Notes: a model not told the origin generated them from the sequence alone. Shown: positions 42,740-55,165, counted from the stretch's first letter. The stretch is 64,000 nt of DNA from Metopolophium dirhodum (GCF_019925205.1 NC_083560.1:5332001-5396000), one strand, 5' to 3'. Numbers and translations: made by a program.

Positions 42740-43950
42740 AAGGTGGATAAGTGGATGTCACTCTGCTGTACAGTAGGTTACAAGTGGGTCACTGTAATGG
42801 ATGGTGTTAAATTTGAATTCAATGATATAATATCATTGTATAAGAAAAACGATTCTGAGCGAAAACGGTCAGTCAGCCTATGATATTACCAAGTATATTT
42901 GATGATATTATTGTGAATAAAGTAATTTATATATAACATACTTACGCGGAGCCTTGTTTTAAATTTTAAATCCTTAGCCATAACAGTTAAACATTTTATA
43001 CATTTTTAGCTACAAAATAATTAATAAATTATAAATTTGATAAATGTTGTCAAAATTTGAACTTTAAATGCTTATAAAAAAAAATTGTGCCTATGTATTT
43101 TTAATATTTTTCAACTGCTATTAGAACGATATATTAGGAGCCTTATATTAAATTTTCACGCTTTTTTATCCAACTTTTTTATAAAATTTTATTGATATTT
43201 ATAGAAAAAAAAACTAAAAAAATTGAAAACTGACAATGTCCGTCAACAGCTCAAAACGAGTCAAAATATTTTCAAAATTGTATGGTGTATAGAAAATGCT
43301 AATATAAATATTCAGTAAAATTTTGAAGTATCTACAGTCATTTGTTTTTTAATTACAATAAAATAAGAAAATTGTTACATGAGAAATCGAGTGAATATCA
43401 ATTGTTGTAAAAATATAAATTTTAGACGCTCATAAAAATTTAATTTAAGTTTCTTGAAGACATTTTTTTTTTTGATAAAGGTAGACAAGCTTATGAGTGA
43501 TCTTATATTCCATTTTTAAACCTTAGATTTAAAAAGAAAAATTTTTATGAATTCACAACTCAAAATAATTTGCTGATTTTTGTGATTTTTCCGTATTTTG
43601 TCAAAATTTGAACTTTAAATGCTTATAAATAAAAACTGTGACTAAGGATTTTTAATTATTTTCATCTGCCTTCAAAAACAGATTTTGCGTAAAAATTCCC
43701 GTTTTTTATTAATTTTTCTTTTGTTTTTCACGTCGCTTTTGAAAACTACTGGGAAATTTTTACTTTTGACCCCCCAAAGTACTAACTAGATTCACTTTCC
43801 TATTAAAAAAGTTACTGTTGAGGAAAATCCAAGCCCTTTTACTGTCATAAAAGGTGATGAGTGATACAGACACAAAAATAAAAAATAAAAAAAAAACACA
43901 CATCATTGTAAAATCAATACATTCATCGCATCGCTCAGAATCTAAAATAA
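42740..43950 (+). repeat. Repeat family A, near full-length copy
   Basis: Complete from AAAGGTGGATAAGTGGATGTC to ATCGCTCAGAATCTAAAA, with the inverted pair ACGATTCTGAGCG (42849) and CGCTCAGAATC (43932). This copy is the best reference for the family in the window. Confidence 0.7.
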
Positions 43951-44960
43951 TTGTATATAGACGTTGTTGTTGTTTTTGGCCATGTCACCAGGTGTGTTAA
44001 GAGGCCATAACTCCGGAACCACTTATCCCACAGCGTACACACTTCACAGAAACCATCTACATATCAATCTTAATATGTCCTGGAATTTTTATCGGTTTGG
44101 TGGATCTTGAGTTATAAAATGTATTCAAAATGTACACTTATTTTTATATATATAGATATAGATTTACAATTTACGTAGGTAACAATAAATTACTTTTAAA
44201 TAAAATATATAAATACACAATAGCCAATAAGTATTATACTATTATTGTTTGGACCTAGATATATCAATATACATTGTACACAAATATGCAGATATCGGCG
44301 AATGGGCGACGGTTATTTAAATCCGCCGCCGCTGTACATCGCAATCGCATTAATAATATGCAATGCATAATTAAAAGCAGTTTTAGTTCTGCCGTTGCAC
44401 TTGCGCTTGTGGCGGCTACAGTAAATTTACCATGTGTATCCAAATTACTAAAATCAGTGGACACCCACCCACCAACATTTCCTTACACACATAGTATACA
44501 TGTCATATAAATGTATTGTTATACAACCATCATATTCGTTTAGCTAAAATGTTTTATACGAATGTTAGGGTAGGTTTAAAGTTTACAAAAAACAAAAAAT
44601 ACGAATAGACACTAATTAATTTATACTCATCTATTTGAAAACTTAAAATTATAATGGTATTTAATATATTTTATAGACATACTTAATAAAAATGAAAGTA
44701 TAGACTATTCCTCCAGCGTCAGTGCATGCTGCATGTCACTTATTACTGCTACTGCAACCAACGCACAGTGGTCTGAAACCCATTTTTAGCTGGCCATTTC
44801 TAAAAACAAAAAAAAACTACATTTTAGTGTTTATTTATTTTTGTTATAGTATTTTGATGGTAATTTAAGAAAATTAAGTGATTCATTTGATTATTGAACG
44901 TTATAGAACTGTTTGATTAGATATATATATATATATATATATAAATATTAATTAATTTTT
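43951..44960. other. Non-coding stretch with (AT)n
   Basis: A distinctive GC-balanced patch (GGCCATAACTCCGGAACCAC near 44012) is followed by AT-rich sequence. (AT)11 lies at 44920-44942. The frame at 44274-44510 is discussed under rejected items. Confidence 0.4.
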
Positions 44961-46210
44961 TTCATACAATATAATATTATTGTATAAGAAAAACGATTCT
45001 GACCGAAAATTGTCAGTCAGCCTTTGATATTACTATTTGATTATATTATTGAGAATAAAGCAATAATATAATATAATTAATATATTAACCTATTTACGTT
45101 GAGCCTTGTTTTAAATTTTCAATCCTTAGCTATAAAAAAATTAACATTTTATAAATTTTTAATTACAAAATAATTATTAAATTTTAAATTTGATAAATTT
45201 TGTCAAAATTCGAACTTTAAATGCTTATAAAATAATAGGCCCTACGTATTTTTAATATTTTTCAACTGCTATTGTAACATTATTTCAGGAGCCTTGCATT
45301 ACATTTTCACGTTTTTTTAACCAACAAATAAAATGTTATTGGTATTTATAGAAAAAAAAACTAAAAAAATTTAAAACTGACAATGTCCGTAAACAGCTCA
45401 AAAAGAGTCAAATTATTTTATAAATTTTATCGTGTATAGAAAATGCTAATATAAACATTCAGAGAAATTTTCAAGTATCTACAGTCATTCATTTTTTAAT
45501 TACAACAAAATAAGAAAATCGTTACATGAGAAATCGAGTGAATATAAAATGTTGTAAAAATATCAACTTCGAACGCTTTTAAAAATTTAATTTTACTTTC
45601 TTGTAGACATTTTTTATACACAAATTTATGAGGAATCTTGTATTACATTTTCAAATCTTTGGTTTAAAAAGAAAATTTTTTATGAATTTCTAACTCAAAA
45701 TAATTTGCAAATGTTCGTCATTTTTATGTATTTTGTCAATATTTGAACTTTAGAAGCTTATAAAAAAAATGTTGACTTTGGATTTTTAATTTTTTTCATC
45801 TGCCTTTAAAACAATAACCTAGGAGCCTTCTATTAAATTTTCAAGCTTTTTTAACCAACAAATAAAATTTTATTGATATTTATAGAAAAAAAAAACTAAA
45901 AAAAATGTCCGTAAACAGCTCAATTTAAGTCAAAATATTTGGAAAATGTTATGGTGTATAGAAAATGCTAATATAAACATTCAGTTAAAATGTCATGTAC
46001 CTACAGTTATTTGTTTTAGAGTTGCACCAAAAACCAAAATCGATTTTCTCAAAAACAGATTTTGCGTAAAAAATCCCGTTTTTCTTTAATTTTTCTTTTG
46101 TTTTTCACGTCGCTTTTGAAAACTACTGGAAAATTTTTACTTTTTATCCCCCAAAGTACCAACTACATTCACTTTCCTAACAGAAAAGTTACTGTATACT
46201 TTATCGTCTT
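44961..46210 (+). repeat. Repeat family A copy
   Basis: Starts at ATATTATTGTATAAG with ACGATTCTGACCGA; contains two successive body-like segments and ends within the CACTTTCCTAACAGAAAAG block; lacks the tail. Confidence 0.65.
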
Positions 46211-46921
46211 ATCCATTATCAACCGGAAAATAATGGTATTAAGGTACGATTTCGATAAGATTATATTATAAGACTATTAAAATAATACTTTTAAACTGAA
46301 CGTGTTATTTGTTTTTTCATTTATAAACGTTCGCATGCACGAGTATAATTTTCGCTTTAGTTTGATTTTTAAGCATTTATTTTTCCCTACACTTGCATTT
46401 GAAATGACGGATGATCAAATCGATAAGTTATTTTTTAAATTTAATATTGTTTAACTTGTATTACTGATATGCCTACAATGCCAATAAGTTAGGTATTTTA
46501 TCATATTTTAATTTTCTAAGAAAAATGTTGATCTCTTTATACACATCAATAATTAAATAATTGTAATGTAATATTTTCCCAACATCCGTAACATATCTGT
46601 ACTTTGTTTAGTTAATGTGACTTCCCTAAGAGAAACTTACAATCGGGATCTAATCGAAGTTATTCGAGAAAGAGTATTGTTGACGTGTATATTTTATCTC
46701 CAATAATTTGTAAACGATTCGCTCGCGATAGCGAGCACTATGTAATATATAATAGTATAAGAAGTCTAGTGTCAGTATGCGTTCGACTGCCAATCACCGC
46801 TTAAATAAAAATATTTTACCTACTTCAAAATAAACCGAGTATATTATATTCTTATACTAATAAAATTGTAACTAATTTTCAAGCCCCCCCCCCCCCACCA
46901 TTGAAAATCCTGCGTACGCCA
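46211..46921. other. AT-rich stretch ending in a hAT-like terminus
   Basis: CGCTCGCGATAGCGAGC at about 46719-46736 is a hairpin. A C13 tract at 46884-46896 followed by CGTACGCCACTG ending at 46921 resembles the right end of the MITE at 27242. The left end is not found. Confidence 0.4.
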
Positions 46922-48229
46922 CTGATGTATACTATTTGCTATTCACACTATATTATAATATAATACCAATAATATGTCAAGCAGTCGCCCAACTACCCAC
47001 CCACGACCCACCCCAAAATCATGTGTATCCGTCGATACACATGAGGTATAGGATAGCCGCCACTGCTGGTCGGATCGCGCATGACATAATATGTGTTGGC
47101 CGATCGTCGTTACTATTATTTTCATGTACGTGGTGCTTGTGGTAATAGTGTCGAAATATCTTAACACTTTTCTTGTGTCGTGTTCACTGTTCAGATGAGT
47201 GATCGGACGATATTATTGTCCCGCGGGCGATTGACACTTATAAATAATTATAATACACGTATATTATAGTGGTGTGCGTGCGTTATACTCTGGCACTACC
47301 GTAGGCTACATTATAATTGTGTTACGATTGTTGCGTAATCTGCTCCATAACGGTCGGGTATCGTTATTAGTTATTATTATTGTAAATCCATGGTGTGCTA
47401 AAATTCTCATACTGTCAAATCTTTTTTATTATATTATTATTTAATGTGAATTATTATTACTGTCGACATTCACATAATATACGTATCTGAGACCGGTCCG
47501 TTAGGGAATTTATAATAAGAGGTCTGTAAAAACAGTATTGCCGTATGTATGTACTTATTATAATTTATATTTGATTGTCGTCATATGTAAAAATATATCT
47601 TATATTATCCTTATCCGAAGTGTGTGATCTATTATTCATATTATTAAATACACTTAACCTTAGAGACGAGTAAACGTTGTGGTGTATAGTATATCAAATC
47701 TAAGGAGATCTAATACTATTGCTAAACACTAATAATATGAAATAAATATTTATTCTTATGAATGTGTAATTTTTTTTTACTTTTTGTTTGCTGTTTTAAT
47801 TTTATAGTGGGCCATACTATTATTAGTATTTATTACAGTTTTTTATATAACTATTAATTAAAACATTTTCAAATTTTTTGATGAATTTAAGTTTACATAT
47901 ATTTATTTTTGTACCCTGATACATACGGTTCTGTACATAATTATTTTAAGAAACTTATAATTCTTCATTAGATGGAAATCTATGAAATGCTAAAATTGGA
48001 TTTAATTTCCCTGTATTGTAACAATATTTTGTTGAACATGACTTTTTAGAACACATTTTTTTAAGTTTTTATAATATACAAAACAAATATTGCTCTTTAT
48101 ACCTACGAAAAATAGTCATTTTTGTTTACAGCCACTTAACATTTTGGCCGTATTTATTATATGAATAGCCTAGGATATAGGCAAACATAGTACAATTGAG
48201 GGCTCCGTCTGTCACTGCTGATTATCATT
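46922..48229. other. AT-rich stretch with a mildly GC-richer first 400 bp
   Basis: Two opposing short frames at 46936-47167 are not recognised. CCCGCGGGCGATTG at about 47220 is in the GC-richer part. Nothing else. Confidence 0.35.
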
Positions 48230-48975
48230 GAGTAGATTAAACCCCAATTTTTAATATGAAAATTATCAAAACATTTTTATTATTGCAGAAACCGGACAGG
48301 ATTTGCATACCATAGGTACTGAAATATAGTCCAAATTGTAGACGGGACGAACTGTAGTTAAATCAAAAACGAATTAAAACTTATGAAACGTATATCAAAA
48401 ATTTTAGTATCTTACACCCTATCTTTTGGTAAAAAAATTAGGTAAAAATATTAATTATTGCAGAAACGGGACAGGATTCCACCGCCAAGGGTGCTGAAAT
48501 ATTGTTGAAATTGTAGATGGGACGAGCTGTAGTTAGTTCAAAAAGGATTTAAAACCTATAAATTATATAATATCAAAATATTAAGTAGGTAGATTAAATC
48601 CCATCGATTAATATAAAAATCAGCGAAAAATATTCATCATTGCAGAAACGGGACGGGATTCCACCGCCACGGGTGCGCGTAATTAGGTCAATATTTTGAC
48701 GGGACGTTCTATAGTTAATTAAAAAATGAATTAAAACTTATGAATCGTATAAGAATAATTTGAGTATATTATACCTTATCTTTTGGTAAAAAAATTGGGA
48801 AAAAATAAAAATTATTTCAGAAATGGGACGTGATTTCACCACCACAGGTGCGTGTAATTAGGTCAATATTTTGACGGAACGAGCTGTAGTTAATTCAAAA
48901 ATGAATTAAAACTTAATATGAAACGTGTATCAATAATTTGAGTATATTATACCCTATTTTTTGGTAAACAAATTA
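48230..48975 (+). repeat. Four-unit ~175-bp tandem array
   Basis: The anchor GCAGAAACNGGAC starts at 48295, 48470, 48642 and (TCAGAAATGGGAC) 48818, giving periods of 175, 172 and 176 bp. Each unit has a pyrimidine-containing TTATTGCAG-like lead, an AAACGGGACAGGATTCCACC block, a GACGGGACGAGCTGTAGTTA block and an AATTAAAACTTATGAA block. Units differ by roughly 20-30 percent. No continuous frame passes through them. Confidence 0.85.
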
Positions 48976-49888
48976 TGATAAAATCTATGGTACTATGAGG
49001 TATTGCATATTATAATTTATCCACTATTATTATTAGTTATAAATTATAATCAATTTAATACATAAAAGACACAACATGGTTACGTCTGACTATGTCTTTA
49101 TTATTTCTAAACCGTTCATCTCATTGCGATAAAATTTGGTACAGAGATGGATTAAACATTGGGAAAGGAGATACATTTAGTCACAAAAAAAAAGGTAAAT
49201 GAAATGTTCAACACGGGGATGTTCTTAAACAGAAATTTTGAGATTATTATTATTATTTTTTTTGTTTATAAATGGTTGCTATTGGTTTTAATAATAATTT
49301 TTATTATTAATAATACGATAAGCCTGTGTATTTTAGTACAGAATGTATAGAATTCGATCCACAATTTTTGCATTTTTTGATACTTTAGAGCACCGTTTCT
49401 TATACTGTGTTCTTGTGAAATTAGGGGTTCCACAATTAAAGTGGACATAATAAACGGTACCACTGGTAAAAAGTTTAAGAAACGCTGCTTTATAGTAAAA
49501 CTTTACACTTACGGACGCACCCGCGGGGTCTGCGATCTACCGCAGGTAGGTACTGCTCGCATAATCACAAAAACCTAGCAATAACAACGCATTGCCGTGT
49601 CCAGTTAGTATTATATATTATGGACTACGCAAAGATATATTTATGTATACAATTTGAAAACGAAAATAATTATTATATTAATAAATTGTCGATTGAGTGC
49701 CATATTAAATATTTAATAATAATAAAAACTTAATACGAACAATTTTACATATAGCTAGGCACCACTGTTTTACCGCAGGTACCTATCTTTATTAATATTG
49801 ACATATTTCAATAATAATATTCGATTAAAAATAAAATATATAACATGACATGTATCAATTATTATAATTTATAGGTATCTACTGTATA
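48976..49888. other. AT-rich stretch
   Basis: No gene. A less AT-rich patch with GACGCACCCGCGGGGTCTGCG lies at about 49513-49535. Confidence 0.45.
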
Positions 49889-50300
49889 CAGAGCCGTGCC
49901 GTTACGATTTGGCGCCCGGGGCAAAATTAAAAATATTCGCCCCCTATTTTATTTATCATTAATCATAATGCGTTTCATTCCTATTTAATTTAATTTCATA
50001 TGTAATCGTATCATAAGAGCGTATCATATATAAGTATCATATAGTTAAAACTTAATTTTTCTGGACTTTATTGAAGCAAAATCTTCAATGACGTCTTCAA
50101 AATCAATGCTTTTTGTTATTTCATGCTCAATTGATAATATTGCAGAATTGGTTAATCTGTTTTGCGACATGGTTGACCGTAAATACGTCTTAGTAAGTTT
50201 CAATTTACTAAAAGAGCGTTCCCCGGAAGCGTATGAAATAATCGTGGCGCAACAACACGCAGTTGACGTCGAGACGGTGTCACAAGCCCCGGGCCGCACT
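49889..50300 (-). mobile_element. hAT element 3' end with C-terminal dimerisation domain
   Basis: The terminus CAGAGCCGTGCCGTTACG at 49889 is followed by GGCGCCCGGGGCAAAATT, the style of DUF4371-type hATs. On the minus strand 50250-50047 reads YASGERSFSKLKLTKTYLRS, then TMSQNRLTNSAILSIEHEI, the hAT dimerisation motif. The codons upstream of ISYASG are not hAT-like, so the element is truncated near 50270. Confidence 0.75.
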
Positions 50301-50760
50301 CGATCAGCTTAGCAGCAGCACACAAAAGTAAAGGCCACCTGGGTATACAGAAAACCACGAGGTTTCGGGCAGCCAAGACGTCGCGGCACCAACGCTCAAC
50401 CGAAGTTATCGATGTAGGTATATAGCTGGTCCGCTACGAAAACGCACTTTCAGCTCGGCCACGCACACGGTAAAACAATTGCTTTCGATAATCGACCACT
50501 CGTCGCACACGTGGTAGCGACGCGCATACAAACTTGAGGCACGGCGACGCGGACAAAGGCGTCGTGCCAACGGTTCGGAAAAAAAAAAAAAAAACAAAGA
50601 GCGCGCAGTCGCCGAAGCTGGGCTGGCGTCGCCGTCGTGCGATCGAAGCGCTAGAACACCCAGGCGGCTTCGAGAATGTTTGGCGCAGCTTGTGGTCAAG
50701 TCGGCGGGCGCGAACCGGTGGTTCGACAGTCCGCGTTCGAACAGTTTGGCTTATATCTAC
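50301..50760. other. GC-rich patch next to the glycoprotein remnant
   Basis: CpG-rich with an A14 run at 50581. Long frames on both strands appear to be composition artefacts. It could be a promoter or part of another element. Confidence 0.3.
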
Positions 50761-50789
50761 GTTTATTTGTGTATATTTATTTTTGTGTG

Positions 50790-52598
50790 CTTTATGCATA
50801 ATGTAATGCGTTAAGCTCGAAAATATCCCTGCTACTAATTTGATACTCCAACCGAATGTTTGATATAGTATTGATATATTTAATCCTGCGTTGAAACATG
50901 ACAATAATATTTTCCAGATGAAAATCAATCCCAAACAACCACTTACGACATTTCCAAACCCGGTAAAAAAAACCCCACATCTTTTTGAAATGTTCGTCTA
51001 CGATCTTAGTTATAATATCACCACCAATAAAGAATTTAATCCTTTTTCATTGTTTAGACTCTAGATTCTAGAGTTTCGTACCCCATGGTTTGTCTTGCCA
51101 AATTATTTTGAGCCGCATTGGCATTAATTGGGAACATAAGATGTTGTTGCAAAGCGTTCATGGAGTCCTGGTCTTATAATCCAGACGACATCAAGTTTAC
51201 TGGACTTTTGTATATCCAAGTCCATTTTGTGCCTGGCTTTAGCGCTTGTGGTATTTTAATTTATCTACTTGTATGTGCCATTCCTAACGATAAGCCCCCG
51301 TGTTCATATGTCGATGGAAGTAGTTCGTTGCAATCAATTTCAGTGCCATATTGTTCCAATACGTGAGTTTTTGGTCCCATAAAGTATGTCTTATTATTAT
51401 ATCGTACCGGCAATTCATTGTAGCAAGTATTTGGTCGTTCAACTTCAACGTCAACAGGAGTGCATCTGAATAAATATATAACTTCTCCTCCTGTCATCGC
51501 ACTTAAGCCGGGACCTCCATCCATTTCATAAGCAAACTCCGACAAACTGTGTGGAGCCATCGATAGTTATTGTTTTAAAATATTTCTTTCCAAAACTGTT
51601 TCATAAGTATGTCAGTGTACATTGAGGTCACCGTCGATCGTAGAACATTTTCAATGTAAACAAATTTTGTATTTACATATGCCATTAGATCAGTTCTATA
51701 CGGTGATAATGTTTTCAAGAAAAAATAGTTCATGAATATTGGGTCCACCAGTATATACAACTGTGTGTGTTCGGTTTGAATGACCAGAATTTCACAAGCA
51801 AATGTTTTTTAAATTTTTTTTAAGGCAAAAACAATTTTTTCTGTTTCAACGATATAGGTATGTATGAGATTTATAAGAGTTTTCGTTTTGAGGTTTCGAA
51901 ACTATTAGCGACGCTGGTCCGTCATAAAGCACGGCAAACTCATGAGTATCACAGTCATACTCGTTATTATTCCATATAACTTCTCCCTTGTAAGAGTCTA
52001 TTCCGTACGCATGATTAAGCTTAAATCGAGTTCCTGTTGGCATAATTGATATATTTTCTTTATTATTAGCCATTGATATGCCATCCAAAAGTTATATTGT
52101 AAGTTTTGCTTGCACGACAACATTTGTCCAAGAACCTTTGTCGGTAGTATAACCGAGACCTTCGCAGCTTCCTTCCCTGTCCAATAAACCAACTACAGTA
52201 TTAGACGCAATATTCGAGTCATTGTTTTTCAATACAAAAACTCTTCCCATTGGGGATTGATAAATACGTTTTTGGTGCATTTCTGCACATTTAACGCTGC
52301 CTAGTGATAACTTCCGTGAAAAAACCTCCTTCTACCATTTGAGCGTCATCAAACATTGAACATTTCATTACAATATAGTCGATGGTGATCATACATGATT
52401 TGTATCCAATATTAAAAACTGCAGCTTTTTGTAAAAGTTTTATTCTTTGAACTTTATAGAATTCGTTGGTGGTGGAGGATCGCAGTAGTCACTAGTAAGC
52501 TATTCAATGATGCCATTTATATTTATATGTGGTCCCGTACAGTCATATGATATAAAGGCCATTACCTGTGAAATTATTATAAACAGCAATACTTGCAT
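50790..52598 (-). pseudogene. Endogenous chuvirus-like (Jingchuvirales-type) glycoprotein gene, decayed
   Basis: On the minus strand, starting at an ATG at 52598, there is a short hydrophobic leader and then a cysteine-rich ectodomain distributed over several frames. The most conserved stretch (51560-51261) has the CTPVDVEV and CYNELPVRYNN motifs and a GPKTHVLEQYGTEIDC block; the C-terminal part (about 51030-50800) has a juxtamembrane segment with FYRVWKCRKW and a hydrophobic membrane-spanning stretch in the next frame. Overall order and length (about 600 codons) fit glycoproteins of chuviruses, copies of which are known in many arthropod genomes, sometimes captured as env of BEL/Pao elements. 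At least four lesions (early stops near 52500, frameshifts near 52300, 51850 and 50934) make it non-functional. No nucleoprotein, polymerase or pol gene was recognised beside it. Family assignment is by recognition and not by alignment. Confidence 0.55.
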
Positions 52599-52654
52599 TT
52601 TAATATTTATAATGCAGTAGGTATTGTACATTTTCACCTGTTAAAAAAAAATTT

Positions 52655-53145
52655 AAAAAAAGGTGAGTAAGTGGATGTCACTCTGCTGTACAGTAGGTTG
52701 CAAGTGGGTCACTGTAATGGATGGTGTTAAATTTGAATTCAATGATATAATATCATTGTATAAGAAATACGTTTCTGAGCGAAAACGGTCAGTCAGCCTA
52801 TGATATTACCAAGTAAATTTGATGATATTATTGTGAAAAAAGTAATTTATATATAACCTATTTACATGGAGCCTAAGAGCTTTGTTTTCAATTTTCAATC
52901 CTTAGCTATAAAAGTTGAACATTTTATAAATTTTTAACTACAAAATAATTAATAAATTTTAAATTTGATAAATTTTGTCAACATTTGAACTTTAAATGTT
53001 TATACAAAAAAATTGTGCTTATGTATTTTTAATTTTTCAACTGCTATTAGAACGATATATCAGGAGCCTTATATTCAATTTTCACGCTTTTTTACCCAAG
53101 AAATAAAATTTTATTGATGTTTATAGAAAAAAAAAATAAAAAAAA
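52655..53145 (+). repeat. Repeat family A, truncated copy followed by another copy
   Basis: Head AAAAGGTGAGTAAGTGGATG to TTTATAGAAAAAAAAAATAAA. It stops inside the body, in an A-rich stretch, where the next copy begins. Confidence 0.65.
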
Positions 53146-53925
53146 GGTGGATAAGTGGATGTCACTCTGCTGTACAGTAGGTTACAAGTGGGTCACTGTA
53201 ATGTGTTGTATTCAATTTCAATTCAATGATATAATAACATTGTATAAGAAAACGATTCTGAGCGACGACGGTCAGTAGGTCTATGATATTATTAAGTATA
53301 TTTGATGATATTATTGTGAATAAAGTAATTTATATATTATAATTTATTTACGTGGAACCCTGTTTTGTATTTTTAAATCCTTAACTATAATAGTTTAACA
53401 TACTGTACATTTTCAATTTGATACATTTCGTCAAAAATTGAAGTTTAATTGCTTATAAAAAAAATTTGTGCCTATGTATTTTTAATATTTTTCAACTTCT
53501 ATTGTAACAATATATCAGAATCCTTGTATCAAATCTTCACGCTTTTTGGCCAAACTAAAAGATTTTTTATTGATATTTATATGAAAAAACTCTAAAAATG
53601 GAAAATTGAAATTGTCCATTTATAGCTCAAAAAGAGTTTAAATATTTTCAAAATTGTATAGTGTATAGAAAATGAAAATATAAACATTCAGTGATATTTT
53701 CATGTATTTACAATTTATAGTTTCCGAACACTATTGGGAATTTTGAATTTTAACCTCGCGAGTGCACCAACTAGATTCACATTCCCATCGAACAAGATAC
53801 TGTTGAAGAAAATCGAAGCAGTTTTACTGCCCCAAATGGTGGTGACAGACACACAAAATAAAAAACCCACATCATTGTTTAATCAATATATTCATCGCTC
53901 CGCTCAGAATCTAAAATTAAGGAAA
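53146..53925 (+). repeat. Repeat family A copy with both ends
   Basis: From AAAAGGTGGATAAGTGG to CTCCGCTCAGAATCTAAAAT; shorter than other copies because body segments are missing. Confidence 0.65.
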
Positions 53926-54045
53926 AACGAGAATTTCTCGTAAAAACTGTTTTTGATAAAACCGATTTTCGACACAATTAATTTTGGTTTTTGGTGCAAC
54001 TCTAAAATAAATCTTACATGACATTTTCATTAAAATTTTATATTA
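53926..54045 (-). repeat. Repeat family A fragment, inverted
   Basis: Minus-strand reading gives GTTGCACCAAAAACCAAAAT and the TTTCTCGTTTTTCCTTAAT segment of family A, directly abutting the tail of the preceding copy in opposite orientation. Confidence 0.6.
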
Positions 54046-54194
54046 GACCCTGGCACCGCAAACTTAACATTTTGTTACAAAAATGGTTCCACAAATTAGT
54101 AACCAGTTCGTAATAATTCGTAACCACAAATTTGGAATTTGTAACTTAAGTATAACCGCCCAAAATCCATTTTCCGTTTGCGGGTGCCAGGGTC
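54046..54194. mobile_element. 149-bp MITE with GACCCTGGCACC termini
   Basis: GACCCTGGCACCGCAAAC at the left is matched inverted by GTTTGCGGGTGCCAGGGTC at the right. The inner part contains GTAACCAGTTCGTAATAATTCGTAACC. No clear target duplication. Confidence 0.7.
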
Positions 54195-54980
54195 AGTGGA
54201 CTCCAGCACCCGAAACTCGAAAAATCGACTAACGGGTCCGTAACGGTTCGAAACTAGCGAACGAACATTTGTTATGTCGTAGGTGTAGAAGCGGATAGAA
54301 CACGTGCGGGTGCGATGTCCTCTTAAATATAATTTATTTTCATACATTTGTACAATGTTTTTCTATTTATTTATTTATTATTCGATTTTGTTTTCACGTT
54401 TTTTTTCATATACATAATATTATAATATGCATGTTAATATTTATTGATTAATATTACATTATATGGCTGTATATTATATATTATATTTATATACCTATAT
54501 GTTATTTAAATTATTAGGAATTTAACACATATTATTTTCTCTAAATTGTCATTATTATATTATATCATACAATAAATACTTATTATATTTGTTTTATTTT
54601 TCGTAAATTATTTCAAATGTTGTGTTCTCTTCACTTAAAGCCGCTTGACGTCGGGTCTAACTGCGCCCAAATTTTTTATCCATATTAAAAAGGTATTATG
54701 TAAACTGCGCCCAAATTTTTATCCATGTTAAAAGGTACTTACAACTTAAGCTGTGCGCCGTTTGTAAAATATATAAAACTTTTGAATTATTAATGTCACT
54801 ATGATTGTGTACTTTTGCAATTATATCACAGAAATTATATTGTTGTCTAAAAATACCAACACGTTATTGAATAGTTATTGCAGTTATACGGCATCTACTG
54901 ATGGCTTATCAATCACTACATCCGGCATGGGGCTACTTAGTACATGTCGTATTCAGTTTAATCAGTGAAGTCACGATGGC
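54195..54980. repeat. AT-rich stretch with 44-bp tandem repeat
   Basis: CTGCGCCCAAATTTTT starts at 54661 and 54705, two units of 44 bp. The minus-strand frame at 54096-54347 crosses the MITE border and is not supported. Confidence 0.5.
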
Positions 54981-55165
54981 CGAACAATTCGTTTCGCAGC
55001 GCGAAAAAAGCATGAAAATAATTGAAAAATTTAAATTTCGGAAAACTAATCGGCCTCTAAGTCCGGGTGAGGATAAGTGGTGATGTACAGTTAACACTTG
55101 CACAGTATTTTTAAAAACGGTAGGTGATGACGAAATAATCACTGAACAAAATTTAAACCATAGAC
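54976..55165 (+). pseudogene. FLYWCH zinc finger fragment (MULE-type), with in-frame stop
   Basis: From ATG at 54976: MAEQFVSQREKSMKIIEKFK, then FRKTNRPLSPGEDKW, TGA, CTVNTCTVFLKT and finally NLNHRHKS. The KIIxxFKFR...W.C....C.....NHxH order is a complete FLYWCH finger in which the residue before the first zinc Cys (55081-55083) has become a stop codon. The N-terminal pattern is that of MULE-associated FLYWCH proteins. No DDE domain follows. Confidence 0.6.

Noticed and set aside
44274..44510. Frame with a secretion-signal-like segment (SSFSSAVALALVAATVNLPC)
   Set aside because: The signal-like pattern alone is weak evidence. There is no mature domain, the opposite strand is equally open, and no splice donor follows where an aphid secreted-protein gene would need one.
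50406..50806. Three overlapping frames in the GC-rich patch beside the hAT end
   Set aside because: All three cross an A14/T14 run and read low-complexity residues; the membrane-like start of one of them belongs to the viral glycoprotein remnant upstream, not to this patch.
54096..54347. 83-codon minus-strand frame with charged residues
   Set aside because: It crosses the right border of the 149-bp MITE and has no counterpart in recognisable families.
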